Shown one piece after another: positions 1-7,240 of a stretch of DNA of 11,534 nt. How positions within the stretch are numbered: position 1 is the first letter of the stretch; every line of letters begins with the position of its first letter. The stretch lies in the NCBI GenBank assembly GCA_964461295.1, contig CAYWTX010000138.1, positions 1-11,534 on the forward strand. Direction: 5' to 3'. Source of the stretch: CAYWTX01 sp964461295. GTDB taxonomy: Bacteria > Planctomycetota > Phycisphaerae > SM23-33. The notes beneath the pieces are model-generated. The model saw nothing but the letters and a program-made list of their open reading frames with translations. It was not told the origin of the DNA and made no database searches. A program made the translations under genes and the position numbers.

Positions 1-1570
1 CGTCGACGTTGGACTTCTCCAGCGAGCCGCCCTGGACCGCCCCGGCGCTGCCGGACAGGCCGCGGGTGGGAATCGCCTCGCCGGAGTTCGCCGAGGAGGT
101 GAAGTAGTTGTTGCCCTGGGCCAGCAGGGCCGCGGGGTTCTGGAACGTCGCCAGTTTCAGCGCCGCGATGTCCTTGCGCACGCCGTTGGTGAACACCCCG
201 AGCACGACGCCTTCCCGCGTCACCGACACGTTGCTCAGCCACCCGGCCGTGTAGCCGTCCTGCTGGCTGGGCGCCGCGGTGGCCTGCCCGCCCACCTGGC
301 TCAAGCCGTTCATCGTGCCCGGCGTGCCGAGGTCCACCTTGATGTTGGCCACTGTGCCTGGGTCGTGGGCGAACTTCATGGCGAAGGAGTTGGCGGCCGG
401 GTCCTCCAGGGCGCCGAACGTGCCGTCGTTCAGGAAGGTGATGCCCGAGATGCGGCGGGTGACGACGTCCACGTCGCCGGTGATGGAGGTGAGGACCATG
501 TCCCACTTGTTGGGATTGTCGGTCTTCACGAACGCGGCTTCCAGCACGTGCGAGACGCCGAGCGAATCGAACACCTCGATGTTGGTGTGGTGGGACAGGT
601 CGCCGCCGACTTCCTCGGCCTTGAAGTAATCCGGCAATTCCAGCGCGCCCGCCGAGCCGGCCTTCATGGACAGGTCCAGGTCGGTCAGACTGTAGCCGCT
701 TTCGGAGTCGGCCAGGCGGATCTGCGCGTTCTCGATGGTGGCGACCGACCATTGGTCGGTCGGGTCGGCCGGGTCGGCGAACTTCGCGTTGATGAAGTCC
801 AGCAGGTCGCCCACGGTCTTGCTGACGCCGCCGCTGAAGCACGCGAATTCCTGGTTCGTGACGGCCGATCCGTCGCGGCGCGTGCCGTTGACGACGATCA
901 CGTCGCCGTTGACCAGCGTGGCGCCGCCCTGGGCGAGGTCGGTCAGCAGCGTGTCGGCCGAGGCGCCGATGCGGCTGGAGGTGGTGTACTCAACGCCGGA
1001 GGCCAGCGAGGTCGTCGAGGCCGCGCCCTGGTCGGCACTCAGGTTGCCGTTGTACCAGACGGTCTCCGTCGGCTTGGCGGCCAGGGCCACGTCGTAGGGC
1101 ACGCGGATGGCGGAACTGGAGGGGTTCTGGAAGCCTTCCACCACGCCCTCGGAGCCGATGCGCTGCACGCGGTAGCCGGTGTTGGGGTCCACGAGGCAGA
1201 AGTCGGCGTCGACGGCGAACGACCCGACGCGGGTATACAGGTCGCGGGCGCCGTCGTTGAGCACGAAGTAGCCCGAGCCTTCGATGGCCATGTCCAGCGG
1301 CTGGCCCGTGGTCTGCAAGCTGCCCTGGGCCATGTCGATGTCGATCCGCGAGAGTCTCACGCCGCCGCCGATCTGGAGCGGGTTGGTGCCGCCCGACGAC
1401 GCCGTCGGCTGCGAGGCATCCTTCAGCGTTTCGCTCAGCAGGTCGCTGAACCGCACGCGGCTGCTCTTGAAGCCGGTGGTGCTCACGTTGGCCAGGTTGT
1501 TGCCCGCCACGTCGATCATCTGTTGATGCGCCTTCATTCCCGACACGCCCGCCAGTAGTGCATCGCTCAT
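1..1570 (-). CDS. flgE: Flagellar hook protein FlgE (3' end beyond window)
   Basis: FlgE polymerises into the extracellular hook that joins the flagellar rod to the filament. I read it from ATG at 1570 down to the window edge, 523 full codons with no stop, so the C-terminus is missing. The N-terminus is the conserved rod/hook domain: ALLAGVSGMKAHQQM near residues 4-18, then NNLANVSTTGFK near 24-35. GSGYFVL near residues 98-104 is the conserved loop of hook and rod proteins. The last visible residues, SLEKSNVD, match the start of the C-terminal FlgE/FlgF/FlgG helix domain, so only a few tens of residues are probably lost. It is already longer than the roughly 400-residue E. coli FlgE, implying a larger variable central region. 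A good ribosome binding site (AGGAAG, 5 nt before the ATG) supports the start. It is the third gene of the operon, 87 nt after flgD. Identification is secure. Confidence 0.95.
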   Translation of the reverse strand, partial: MSDALLAGVSGMKAHQQMIDVAGNNLANVSTTGFKSSRVRFSDLLSETLKDASQPTASSGGTNPLQIGGGVRLSRIDIDMAQGSLQTTGQPLDMAIEGSGYFVLNDGARDLYTRVGSFAVDADFCLVDPNTGYRVQRIGSEGVVEGFQNPSSSAIRVPYDVALAAKPTETVWYNGNLSADQGAASTTSLASGVEYTTSSRIGASADTLLTDLAQGGATLVNGDVIVVNGTRRDGSAVTNQEFACFSGGVSKTVGDLLDFINAKFADPADPTDQWSVATIENAQIRLADSESGYSLTDLDLSMKAGSAGALELPDYFKAEEVGGDLSHHTNIEVFDSLGVSHVLEAAFVKTDNPNKWDMVLTSITGDVDVVTRRISGITFLNDGTFGALEDPAANSFAMKFAHDPGTVANIKVDLGTPGTMNGLSQVGGQATAAPSQQDGYTAGWLSNVSVTREGVVLGVFTNGVRKDIAALKLATFQNPAALLAQGNNYFTSSANSGEAIPTRGLSGSAGAVQGGSLEKSNVD

Positions 1571-1657
1571 GGGTTCTTCCTTTTCCGGCTACCCGCCCTG
1601 CTTCCCGGTCCAACCGCTTGGCTGGAAGCTGGAAGCAGGCCGCTGGAAGCTCAGCCT
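1571..1657 (-). other. flgD-flgE spacer with CTGGAAG repeats
   Basis: This 87-nt gap separates flgD from flgE. On the plus strand it contains three copies of CTGGAAG (1622-1628, 1629-1635, 1643-1649), the first two in tandem. On the coding strand they read CTTCCAG. The flgE ribosome binding site lies at its end (1582-1576). I see no terminator with a T-run, so read-through from flgD to flgE is likely. The repeats may be a remnant of a short dispersed sequence; no function can be assigned. Confidence 0.5.
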
Positions 1658-2029
1658 TCAGTTCCGAATGCCCAAAACGTCGTCGAGGTTCACCGTATTC
1701 TGGCCCACCTTCAGCGACACGCCGTCGCGGGTCACTTGCACCGCGTCCACCTTGCCGCTGGCCACCATGGAGTCCGCCCCCTGCCAGGAGACCTGTTTGT
1801 TGATCAGTTCGGCCGCCTGGAGCTTCTGCTGGGCGGCCAGGACCTGCTTGAAGGTCCCGTTCATCGATTCCAGCTGCTCCAGCGAGGAAAGCTGGGTGAG
1901 TTGGGCGGTCATCTGCGCGTTGTCGGTGGGTTCCAGCGGATCCTGGTGGCGAAGCTGCTCGACCAGCAGGCTCATGTAGTTCGCCGAAAGACTCGCCGCG
2001 GTCTCACCCAGTGCGCTCGTTGTGGCCAT
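1658..2029 (-). CDS. flgD: Short flagellar hook-capping protein FlgD
   Basis: FlgD forms the temporary cap at the tip of the growing hook and is needed for FlgE subunits to assemble. The 123-residue product carries the diagnostic FlgD N-terminal segment: YMSLLVEQLRHQDPLEPTDN (residues 18-37), followed by MTAQLTQLSSLEQLESMN (residues 40-57). The remaining residues to IRN at the end fit only a small part of the usual C-terminal region. E. coli FlgD is about 230 residues with a tudor/Ig-like C-terminal part, so this is a compact version. The ATG is preceded by GGAG at 6 nt spacing, and a longer upstream reading in the same frame overlaps fliK out of frame, so this start is preferred. It lies 34 nt after fliK and directly before flgE, the classic flgD-flgE order. 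The family call is secure; whether the short form is complete is inferred from the clean stop and intact neighbours. Confidence 0.92.
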   Translation of the reverse strand: MATTSALGETAASLSANYMSLLVEQLRHQDPLEPTDNAQMTAQLTQLSSLEQLESMNGTFKQVLAAQQKLQAAELINKQVSWQGADSMVASGKVDAVQVTRDGVSLKVGQNTVNLDDVLGIRN

Positions 2030-2063
2030 GTCAAGCTCCGATCCAGTTACACGGTGATTCGCA

Positions 2064-3635
2064 TCACACCGACGCATCAACACCCACGACGGGCGGCGAC
2101 CCGCCCTCAACCGCTTCATCGCTCGCGGCCGAGCCGTCGCGGAACTCATGCTGCCACTGCCGCCCGTCGCCGTCGCTGAAGCCCGAGCCGCCCGAGAAGT
2201 CGCGATCGCCGCCCTGGCTGGAAAGCTGCACGTCCAGCTTGCGCAGCTCGATGCCGCTGGCGGCCATGCGTTCGGCCAGGGCCGACGCCTCTCGCTGGAT
2301 CTCCACCAGGGTCCGCGGGTTGTCGGCCTGGACCGTGCCACGCACCCCCTCGCCGTCGCGTTCAAAGGTGATGCGCACGGTGCCGAGGTCCGGCGGCGTG
2401 AGACGCAGGACGATCCGTTCGCCGTCGCCCGCGCCGCCGGCGGGGATCGCGTCGGCGATCTGGTCGGCTGGCGAGCGGGCAGCGGCGGGACCTGAGACGG
2501 CCGCGGTGTGCACCACGGCAGCGCGGGGGCCCGACGCTTCGGCGGCGTGCGTTCGGCCGCCGGCCGCCGCGGCCGCCGACTGCTCCGGCGGGGCGGCGCC
2601 GTCATCGGCGGCGTCTTTGGCCCGTCGGGCGATTTCAGAGATCTCGACGTTGAGCGACTCAGCGCGGGCGGCGGCCTGTGCGGGGCGGAACGCTCCCCCC
2701 GCCGCATTGGCGCCGGTTTGCGTCTGGCCGATGCCGGTCGGTGCCTGACCGGAGGCCCGTCCACCGGCAGCGGCATGGCGGTTGGGCGACGCCATGGCGA
2801 CGGCCGCGACCGCGATGTCCGCCTTGGCGGGCGAGGGGGCGCCGGGGGTTCCGGCCGCGGGCACGGCTGCCTGGATGGCTGCGGCCGACGCGCCGGAACC
2901 GGTTGTCTTGGGCGATTGCCGCGGCCTGGCGACTGCGTCAGGGGCCGCCTTAGCGGCCTGCGCGGCCGCTGCACCGGAAGCGTCGACGGCCTTGGCGGCG
3001 GCCGCGACGGCCTGGCCCGCGGGCTTCGCCTGGGCCGCGGCTCTAGGGTCGGCCTCGGCGGGCTGGGGCTGTGCACCGGCCGCGACGTAGGCCGTCTTTC
3101 CAGACACGTGCGACGCGATGGGCGCCAAGGGCCTCAAGGTTCGCCTGGCGCCATCCGGCTGGCCGGATGCGGGCCTTGGCTGCTCCAGCCCCATCGCGAA
3201 CTGCTGAACGGGCGGGGTCTTCGTGGTCTTGGCTGCCGACGGAACGGGGCTCTTGGCCGGCGTCGGCTGTGCCGGACCCGCGGGCGTCACCTGCGCCAGT
3301 TGCTGAACCAGTGCGGCGAACGCTGTGGCGGCCTGGGCTGTAGCGGAAGTCTGCTTGGCCCCGGCCGGCGTTCCGGCCGGCGGTTTGTCCTGCTTCGTGC
3401 GGGCGGCGGAACGTCGGATGGCGGCTTGACCGGCCTGGCCATCGGCAGCGCCCGCGGGCAAAGGGCTGGCGCCGGCCGGGTCGGCGAGGTTGGCGGAGAA
3501 GCCCCCACGCGTCTCCGGGGCGCCCGCTGTCCGTTTGAGAAGGGCATGCGCCCTCCGCTCGGCCGAGGCGTTGCCGGCCGGCGCAGGAGACTGCTGTGTC
3601 AAAAGATTAGCCACGGCGAACTGTGGATTGGTCAT
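2064..3635 (-). CDS. fliK: Flagellar hook-length control protein FliK
   Basis: FliK is secreted during hook assembly, measures hook length, and its C-terminal domain switches the export gate from hook to filament substrates. The 523-residue product fits the usual layout. Residues 1 to about 395 form a long, low-complexity region rich in Ala, Pro, Gly and Gln, the expected flexible ruler. A folded C-terminal domain at about 400-475 contains LRLTPPDLGTV (410-420), the hallmark L-x-L-x-P-x-x-L-G-x-V of the FliK C-terminal domain, followed by a GTVQADNPRTLVEIQ stretch. The tail after 475 is Gly/Ser/Asp-rich. The ATG at 3635 has AAAGG 7 nt upstream and lies about 23 nt downstream of the predicted sigma-54 start site. 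It is the first gene of the operon. Sequence identity would be low in the N-terminal part, so the call rests on the C-terminal motif and on flgD and flgE next to it. Confidence 0.88.
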   Translation of the reverse strand: MTNPQFAVANLLTQQSPAPAGNASAERRAHALLKRTAGAPETRGGFSANLADPAGASPLPAGAADGQAGQAAIRRSAARTKQDKPPAGTPAGAKQTSATAQAATAFAALVQQLAQVTPAGPAQPTPAKSPVPSAAKTTKTPPVQQFAMGLEQPRPASGQPDGARRTLRPLAPIASHVSGKTAYVAAGAQPQPAEADPRAAAQAKPAGQAVAAAAKAVDASGAAAAQAAKAAPDAVARPRQSPKTTGSGASAAAIQAAVPAAGTPGAPSPAKADIAVAAVAMASPNRHAAAGGRASGQAPTGIGQTQTGANAAGGAFRPAQAAARAESLNVEISEIARRAKDAADDGAAPPEQSAAAAAGGRTHAAEASGPRAAVVHTAAVSGPAAARSPADQIADAIPAGGAGDGERIVLRLTPPDLGTVRITFERDGEGVRGTVQADNPRTLVEIQREASALAERMAASGIELRKLDVQLSSQGGDRDFSGGSGFSDGDGRQWQHEFRDGSAASDEAVEGGSPPVVGVDASV

Positions 3636-3646
3636 AGCAGTGCCTT

Positions 3647-3660
3647 TGCCGCTTGCGGCA
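3647..3660 (-). promoter_or_regulatory. Short hairpin at the 5' end of the fliK message
   Basis: TGCCGC-TT-GCGGCA is a perfect inverted repeat. On the minus strand it lies between the -12 element and the fliK ribosome binding site, and its last base is the first A of the AAAGG Shine-Dalgarno. If transcription starts near 3658, the message would begin with CCGCAAGCGG, a stem-loop at its very 5' end. That could affect message stability or ribosome access; this is inference. Confidence 0.45.
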
Positions 3661-3668
3661 TGTCACTA

Positions 3669-3684
3669 AGCAATCGCTGTGCCA
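3669..3684 (-). promoter_or_regulatory. Sigma-54 (RpoN) promoter of the fliK-flgD-flgE operon
   Basis: Read on the minus strand, TGGCAC (3684-3679), five bases, then TTGCT (3673-3669) matches the sigma-54 -24/-12 consensus TGGCAC-N5-TTGCW at every defined position except the weakly conserved G after TGGCAC, which is A here. With C3670 as -12, transcription should begin near 3658, leaving a leader of about 23 nt before the fliK ATG. Sigma-54 control of hook and basal-body genes is established in Caulobacter, Campylobacter, Vibrio and Pseudomonas. It requires an AAA+ enhancer-binding protein, which is not encoded in this window. Confidence 0.82.
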
Positions 3685-3712
3685 GTTGGGGCCCAATCGG
3701 GTTCCTGCGGCT

Positions 3713-3739
3713 GCAACCTATTGATGTGCAATTGGTTGC
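3713..3739. promoter_or_regulatory. Long palindrome, possible operator
   Basis: GCAACCTATTG, a 5-nt loop, then CAATTGGTTGC form an inverted repeat with one mismatch in 11; one more outer T-A pair extends it to 12. It is centred about 68 bp upstream of the predicted fliK start site. It lacks a T-run on either strand, so a terminator is unlikely. A binding site for a dimeric regulator of fliK or of the divergent hydrolase gene is the better guess. Confidence 0.5.
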
Positions 3740-3787
3740 ATCTGCGGAGCCGCGTGGGCCGTTACGAGGCGCAGTGCTCCAAGATCA

Positions 3788-3824
3788 TGCGGAAGGAACT
3801 TCCGATGTGCGGAGGGAGTTTCCG
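3788..3824. promoter_or_regulatory. Two 17-bp direct repeats offset by 20 bp, possible enhancer sites
   Basis: TGCGGAAGGAACTTCCG (3788-3804) and TGCGGAGGGAGTTTCCG (3808-3824) match at 14 of 17 positions, with starts 20 bp apart, about two helical turns. Each copy is itself an inverted repeat: CGGAAG/CTTCCG is perfect in the first and CGGA/TCCG remains in the second. They lie about 130-166 bp upstream of the predicted fliK start site, the usual range for enhancer-binding-protein sites at sigma-54 promoters. They also lie about 135 bp before the hydrolase gene, so a role there cannot be excluded. Confidence 0.5.
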
Positions 3825-3958
3825 GCATCGGCCCTTGGCGGCAGCGTCTGGCGGGGCCCGCGCCGGAGGACGACGCAGCGAACCGCTTGACGCGGCTGGA
3901 GCGGGCCTGGACAGCAATTCGTGCGCCATCGCCACTTGTCTCGCCGAAGCCGGTTTCA

Positions 3959-6900
3959 ATGAGCATGAAGCAGACAATCACCCCATCGTTGCTCCTTGTT
4001 CTCTCCGCTTGCGGGCTAGCGTTCGCCGACGCGCCGAAGGTCATCAGCGCCGAATCGATGGTGGACCTGAAGTCATCGATACAGGCGATGTCGGCCGAGA
4101 ACTTCCGCCTCGACTTCGAGATGCCCGGCGTCTTGACCAATGTGAAGAAGGACCGCAGCATCAGCGGCTTTGTCTCGCGCGAGGGCGGGCAGTGGCAGGC
4201 CGGGGTCGCCAAGGCCCGCGGCTACAGCATGGGCGAGCATCCCGTCGACGGCAACGGCCTGACCGTGACGGACAAGGCCGTTCGCGGCACGATGAAGATC
4301 ACGCTGGTCGGCGAGCGGCGAGACCCAAACACGAAACCTGTCGCGATGGAGTTCCGGATCGACGCGGCCCTGGCGGCGGTGCGAACGACGGGCAATGACG
4401 GTCCGATTCCGGTGCAGTTCTGGCTCATACAGCCCCGCAGCCAGGGCCTGTCGTGGACGCTGAAGGGGACGTATGCGGCGAAGGTGGACGGCAACGACGT
4501 GACAGGCGAGATTCGCGGCACGTTCCAGCTTCCCGAGCGCCCGGGACTGTGGAACATGGGCACGTGGAACGGCAGCGGGCTGCGCCTGGACTTCGACATG
4601 GGCAAGCAGCGCGTGAACTGGAACTGGGCGCGGCTGGCGCTGTACGAGATGCCCCGGCCGCGGGATTTGCGGGCGTTCGACGGCCTGCGGGTGTCGCTGA
4701 CGACGGACAAGCCGCGCGCGGACGTGTCGGTAAGCGTGTGGCTGGAGGAGGCGGACGGGAGCTGGTACTACCTGAAGAGCGGCGTGCCGCTGGCGGACAA
4801 GCACAACGAGGCGGTGCTGCCGTTTGAGGACTTCGCCGAGGCGGAGTGGGTGTCGCCGGGCAGCCACATGGATGAGGACTACGTGTTCGACCGTGCGGGC
4901 GTGGGGCAGATGGCGATCGGCGTGGTGGACGCCCGCGGACGCGGCGATGTGGGCTTCACCGTGACGAAGCTGGAACTGGTGAAGGTGGAGCGTCCGGCCG
5001 AGACGGCTGCACGGGCGGGCGTGACGGGGCGGACGCTGTCGGTGAACGGGTACGAATACGTGCCGCCGGGCCTGTTCGGCGGCTACGCGACGGACCTGCC
5101 GCAGGAGTATCGGCCGGGATGCCAGCGCTATCTGTACGCGCCGAGCTACCCGCGGATTCCCGGGCAGATTCAGGCGAAGTTCACGGAGGAGAGCTTCACG
5201 GACTACAAGGCGCTGGTGGAGCGGCTGCGCGAGGGGAAGGACGCGGTCGCGAAGCACCTGTGGTCGCTGGTGCCGGAGCAGGAGACGCGGCCGGGGAAGA
5301 AGGAGAAGCCGGCCATTCGTAGCGCTCGCGATCTAGCGGATGTGCTCAACCGCCTGCTGCGCAGCGACAAGTTCTACGACGCCGATGCCTTCGCGGCCTG
5401 CGGCGCCGGCGAGCCGTTGCGCGACGAGGCCAAGCGCGCGGTCGGCGGAACCGACACGCGGCGGATGCTTGCCAACCGGCGACTGCTGGACGCGGCGCTG
5501 GCGGGCCTGACCAAGCCGATGCCGCCGCGTCCGCCGACGGAGGCGTTCTACATCGAGTGCCTCGGCGAGCGATTCGAATCGGCCCCCTTGCTGCACAGCG
5601 CCAGCTGGAAGGAGCGCCTTGAGGGTTTCGCCCGCACCTACGCCGGGCATGCGAAGGAGAACGACTTCCCGGCCGTGCTGGAATTCTGGAACGAGCCGTA
5701 CCTGAACTGGGCGGAGCGCAGCCGCAAGAACTACGACGCGAGGTTCTTCAAGCCGCCGGGGCCGGACGGCAAGGTGCAGGTGCTCTATCGCGGGCGCGAC
5801 GGCAACACGACGGACGGGCCGGTGATTCCACACCTGAAGTGGGTGGACGGCCTGGTGCGCGACCCGACGGCGTTCAGCTACTGGTCGGGCCTGGGCAACG
5901 GGTGGATCTATGACACGATGTTCGCCGTGATGGGCCGCGCGCTGAAGGAGACCTGGCCGAAAGTGACCGTGCTGGCCGGATGGGGCTTTCGCTGGAACGA
6001 GGACCACTGGGCGGCGTGGGAGGGGCTGTACAAGCCGACGATCGACCGGGGCATCGCGTGGATCGACGGCATACACGAGCACCACTACCAGGGCGACACG
6101 ACGGCGATGAACGGCAGCTACGAGGTGCTGGCGAGCTACTGCAAGACGGCCCACAACAAGTGGATGCCGACGTACAACACCGAGTGCAACGACCTGGTGG
6201 ACGCCCCGGCCCGCGGCTTCGTGGACACGCCGGCGAAGGTGGACGGGGCACGCAACTACCGCCGCGGCACGTACAACCTGCGCGACATCGTCTACTGCGT
6301 GCTCCAGAGCCCCGACAAGCACCTGGGACGCACGATGATCCACCACTACCAGGCCTCCGACGGCACGGCGGTATGCTTCACGATGCTCAAGGAGCTTCGC
6401 GGGCGGCTGGTCGAGACGACGATGTCCGACCCGGAGGTGTGGTGTGTGGCGAGCATTGACGGCACCGACGCGCGGGCCATGCCGCCGGACGGCGGGCCGG
6501 CGAAGCTGTGCGTGGTGGTCTTCAACAATCACCGCCGCCCGAGGAAGGTGGAATTGACGCTGGACGCGCCGGAGGGGACGAGCTTCGGCGAGGGCGTGGT
6601 ACAATACCCGGTGCTGACCAGGCCGGAGTGGAAGTTCTCGCTGGCGCAGGGCAAGGCGCCGGCCGGCGACGCCAAGCGGCGGACGTTCTCGCTGGAGTTG
6701 CCGCCTCGCGGGGCGTGGAAGGTCGCGCTGCAACTTGCGGGTGAGCCCAAGCAGAAGGCTCAGGTTGAGAGGAAACAGTACTTCGCCGACCAGATCCTGC
6801 AAGAATCGCTGCGGGGCAAGCCGTTGCGGATGGCGGTTCGCGTGGACGCCGACGCGTTGAGGAAGGCGTCGCGGGCATGGCTGAGGCTCGTCGTTGAGGA

Positions 6901-7120
6901 TGTCGCGCCCGGCGAGGCGACGGTGAGCGTGGGCAAGACGGAGCTGGCGTTGCCGCCGGCCATGACGGCCGACAACCTGAACCGGATCGTCGAGTTGCCG
7001 CTGGACAGGGCGGCGCTGGGCGAAGCCAACGAGTTGACCTTCCGCGTGAACGAGGGCAACTTCGCGGGCTACCGCGTGGACATGGCCAGCATCGTGCTGG
7101 AAACGGTTGACAGCAGGTAG
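3959..7120 (+). CDS. Exported clan GH-A glycoside hydrolase, family not assigned
   Basis: A 1053-residue protein, probably exported, that should hydrolyse a polysaccharide or oligosaccharide by the retaining mechanism. The N-terminus has a hydrophobic segment (about 11-22) ending AFA-D, a signal peptidase I site; LSAC (15-18) also fits a lipobox. Residues about 24-370 are beta-rich; LRAFDGLRVSLTTD onward resembles a carbohydrate-binding jelly roll. The catalytic barrel, about 380-830, shows the clan-A signature: EFWNEP with Glu579 as acid/base, HEHHY at 706-710, and YNTECN with Glu742 as likely nucleophile. A C-terminal beta-sandwich region (about 835-1053, starting near VVVFNN) completes it. 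The start is ATG 3959 or ATG 3965; neither has a strong ribosome binding site, and both give the same signal peptide. The glycyl radical enzyme gene follows on the same strand. Clan membership is well supported, but substrate and CAZy family are not readable from motifs. Confidence 0.82.
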   Translation: MSMKQTITPSLLLVLSACGLAFADAPKVISAESMVDLKSSIQAMSAENFRLDFEMPGVLTNVKKDRSISGFVSREGGQWQAGVAKARGYSMGEHPVDGNGLTVTDKAVRGTMKITLVGERRDPNTKPVAMEFRIDAALAAVRTTGNDGPIPVQFWLIQPRSQGLSWTLKGTYAAKVDGNDVTGEIRGTFQLPERPGLWNMGTWNGSGLRLDFDMGKQRVNWNWARLALYEMPRPRDLRAFDGLRVSLTTDKPRADVSVSVWLEEADGSWYYLKSGVPLADKHNEAVLPFEDFAEAEWVSPGSHMDEDYVFDRAGVGQMAIGVVDARGRGDVGFTVTKLELVKVERPAETAARAGVTGRTLSVNGYEYVPPGLFGGYATDLPQEYRPGCQRYLYAPSYPRIPGQIQAKFTEESFTDYKALVERLREGKDAVAKHLWSLVPEQETRPGKKEKPAIRSARDLADVLNRLLRSDKFYDADAFAACGAGEPLRDEAKRAVGGTDTRRMLANRRLLDAALAGLTKPMPPRPPTEAFYIECLGERFESAPLLHSASWKERLEGFARTYAGHAKENDFPAVLEFWNEPYLNWAERSRKNYDARFFKPPGPDGKVQVLYRGRDGNTTDGPVIPHLKWVDGLVRDPTAFSYWSGLGNGWIYDTMFAVMGRALKETWPKVTVLAGWGFRWNEDHWAAWEGLYKPTIDRGIAWIDGIHEHHYQGDTTAMNGSYEVLASYCKTAHNKWMPTYNTECNDLVDAPARGFVDTPAKVDGARNYRRGTYNLRDIVYCVLQSPDKHLGRTMIHHYQASDGTAVCFTMLKELRGRLVETTMSDPEVWCVASIDGTDARAMPPDGGPAKLCVVVFNNHRRPRKVELTLDAPEGTSFGEGVVQYPVLTRPEWKFSLAQGKAPAGDAKRRTFSLELPPRGAWKVALQLAGEPKQKAQVERKQYFADQILQESLRGKPLRMAVRVDADALRKASRAWLRLVVEDVAPGEATVSVGKTELALPPAMTADNLNRIVELPLDRAALGEANELTFRVNEGNFAGYRVDMASIVLETVDSR

Positions 7121-7133
7121 GCGGGAGTGGTTC

Positions 7134-7217
7134 GGGTGCCACGGCTGCGCTGTTTGCAGCCGTGTCTTCCCCGCCATCAACCGGGACACGGCGGCAAACA
7201 TCGCAGCCGTGGCGCCC
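7134..7217. repeat. Paired-hairpin inverted repeat (REP-like)
   Basis: Two 33-nt arms (7134-7166 and 7185-7217) are inverted repeats of each other with 3 mismatches, separated by 18 nt. Each arm is itself a hairpin: CACGGCTGC / GCAGCCGTG with a 7-nt loop on the left (7140-7164), and the same with one mismatch on the right (7187-7211). It fills most of the gap between the hydrolase and the glycyl radical enzyme. It could limit or shape read-through between the two genes. The architecture resembles REP/BIME-type extragenic elements and the element at 11447-11497. Frame remains open through it, but the encoded residues look meaningless. Confidence 0.8.
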
Positions 7218-7240
7218 GGGAAGGAAACGTGGGCGCAAGG

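Larger units (their letters stand above)
3636..3958. other. Divergent intergenic region, fliK / glycoside hydrolase
   Basis: This 323-bp gap separates the minus-strand flagellar operon from the plus-strand hydrolase. It holds the sigma-54 promoter, the 5' hairpin, the palindrome and the paired direct repeats listed separately. I found no convincing sigma-70 promoter for the plus-strand gene. In-frame codons continue upstream of 3959 to a TTG at 3887, but that extension reads as non-signal sequence in front of a clear export signal, so it is treated as non-coding. Confidence 0.6.

Noticed and set aside
365..1558. Plus-strand open frame of 397 codons
   Set aside because: Antisense to flgE, whose conserved motifs fix the real frame; the product is low-complexity Gly/Val/Arg/Ala.
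1658..3076. FlgD read as a 472-residue protein with a long N-terminal extension
   Set aside because: The extension is the out-of-frame shadow of fliK (Arg/Pro-rich), and a good ribosome binding site precedes the ATG at 2029.
2508..3890. Plus-strand open frame of 460 codons
   Set aside because: Antisense to fliK and across the regulatory region; Gly/Arg-rich shadow of the Ala/Pro-rich fliK codons.
7127..7240. A 38-residue N-terminal extension of the glycyl radical enzyme
   Set aside because: It is translated from the paired-hairpin repeat and has no resemblance to family N-termini.
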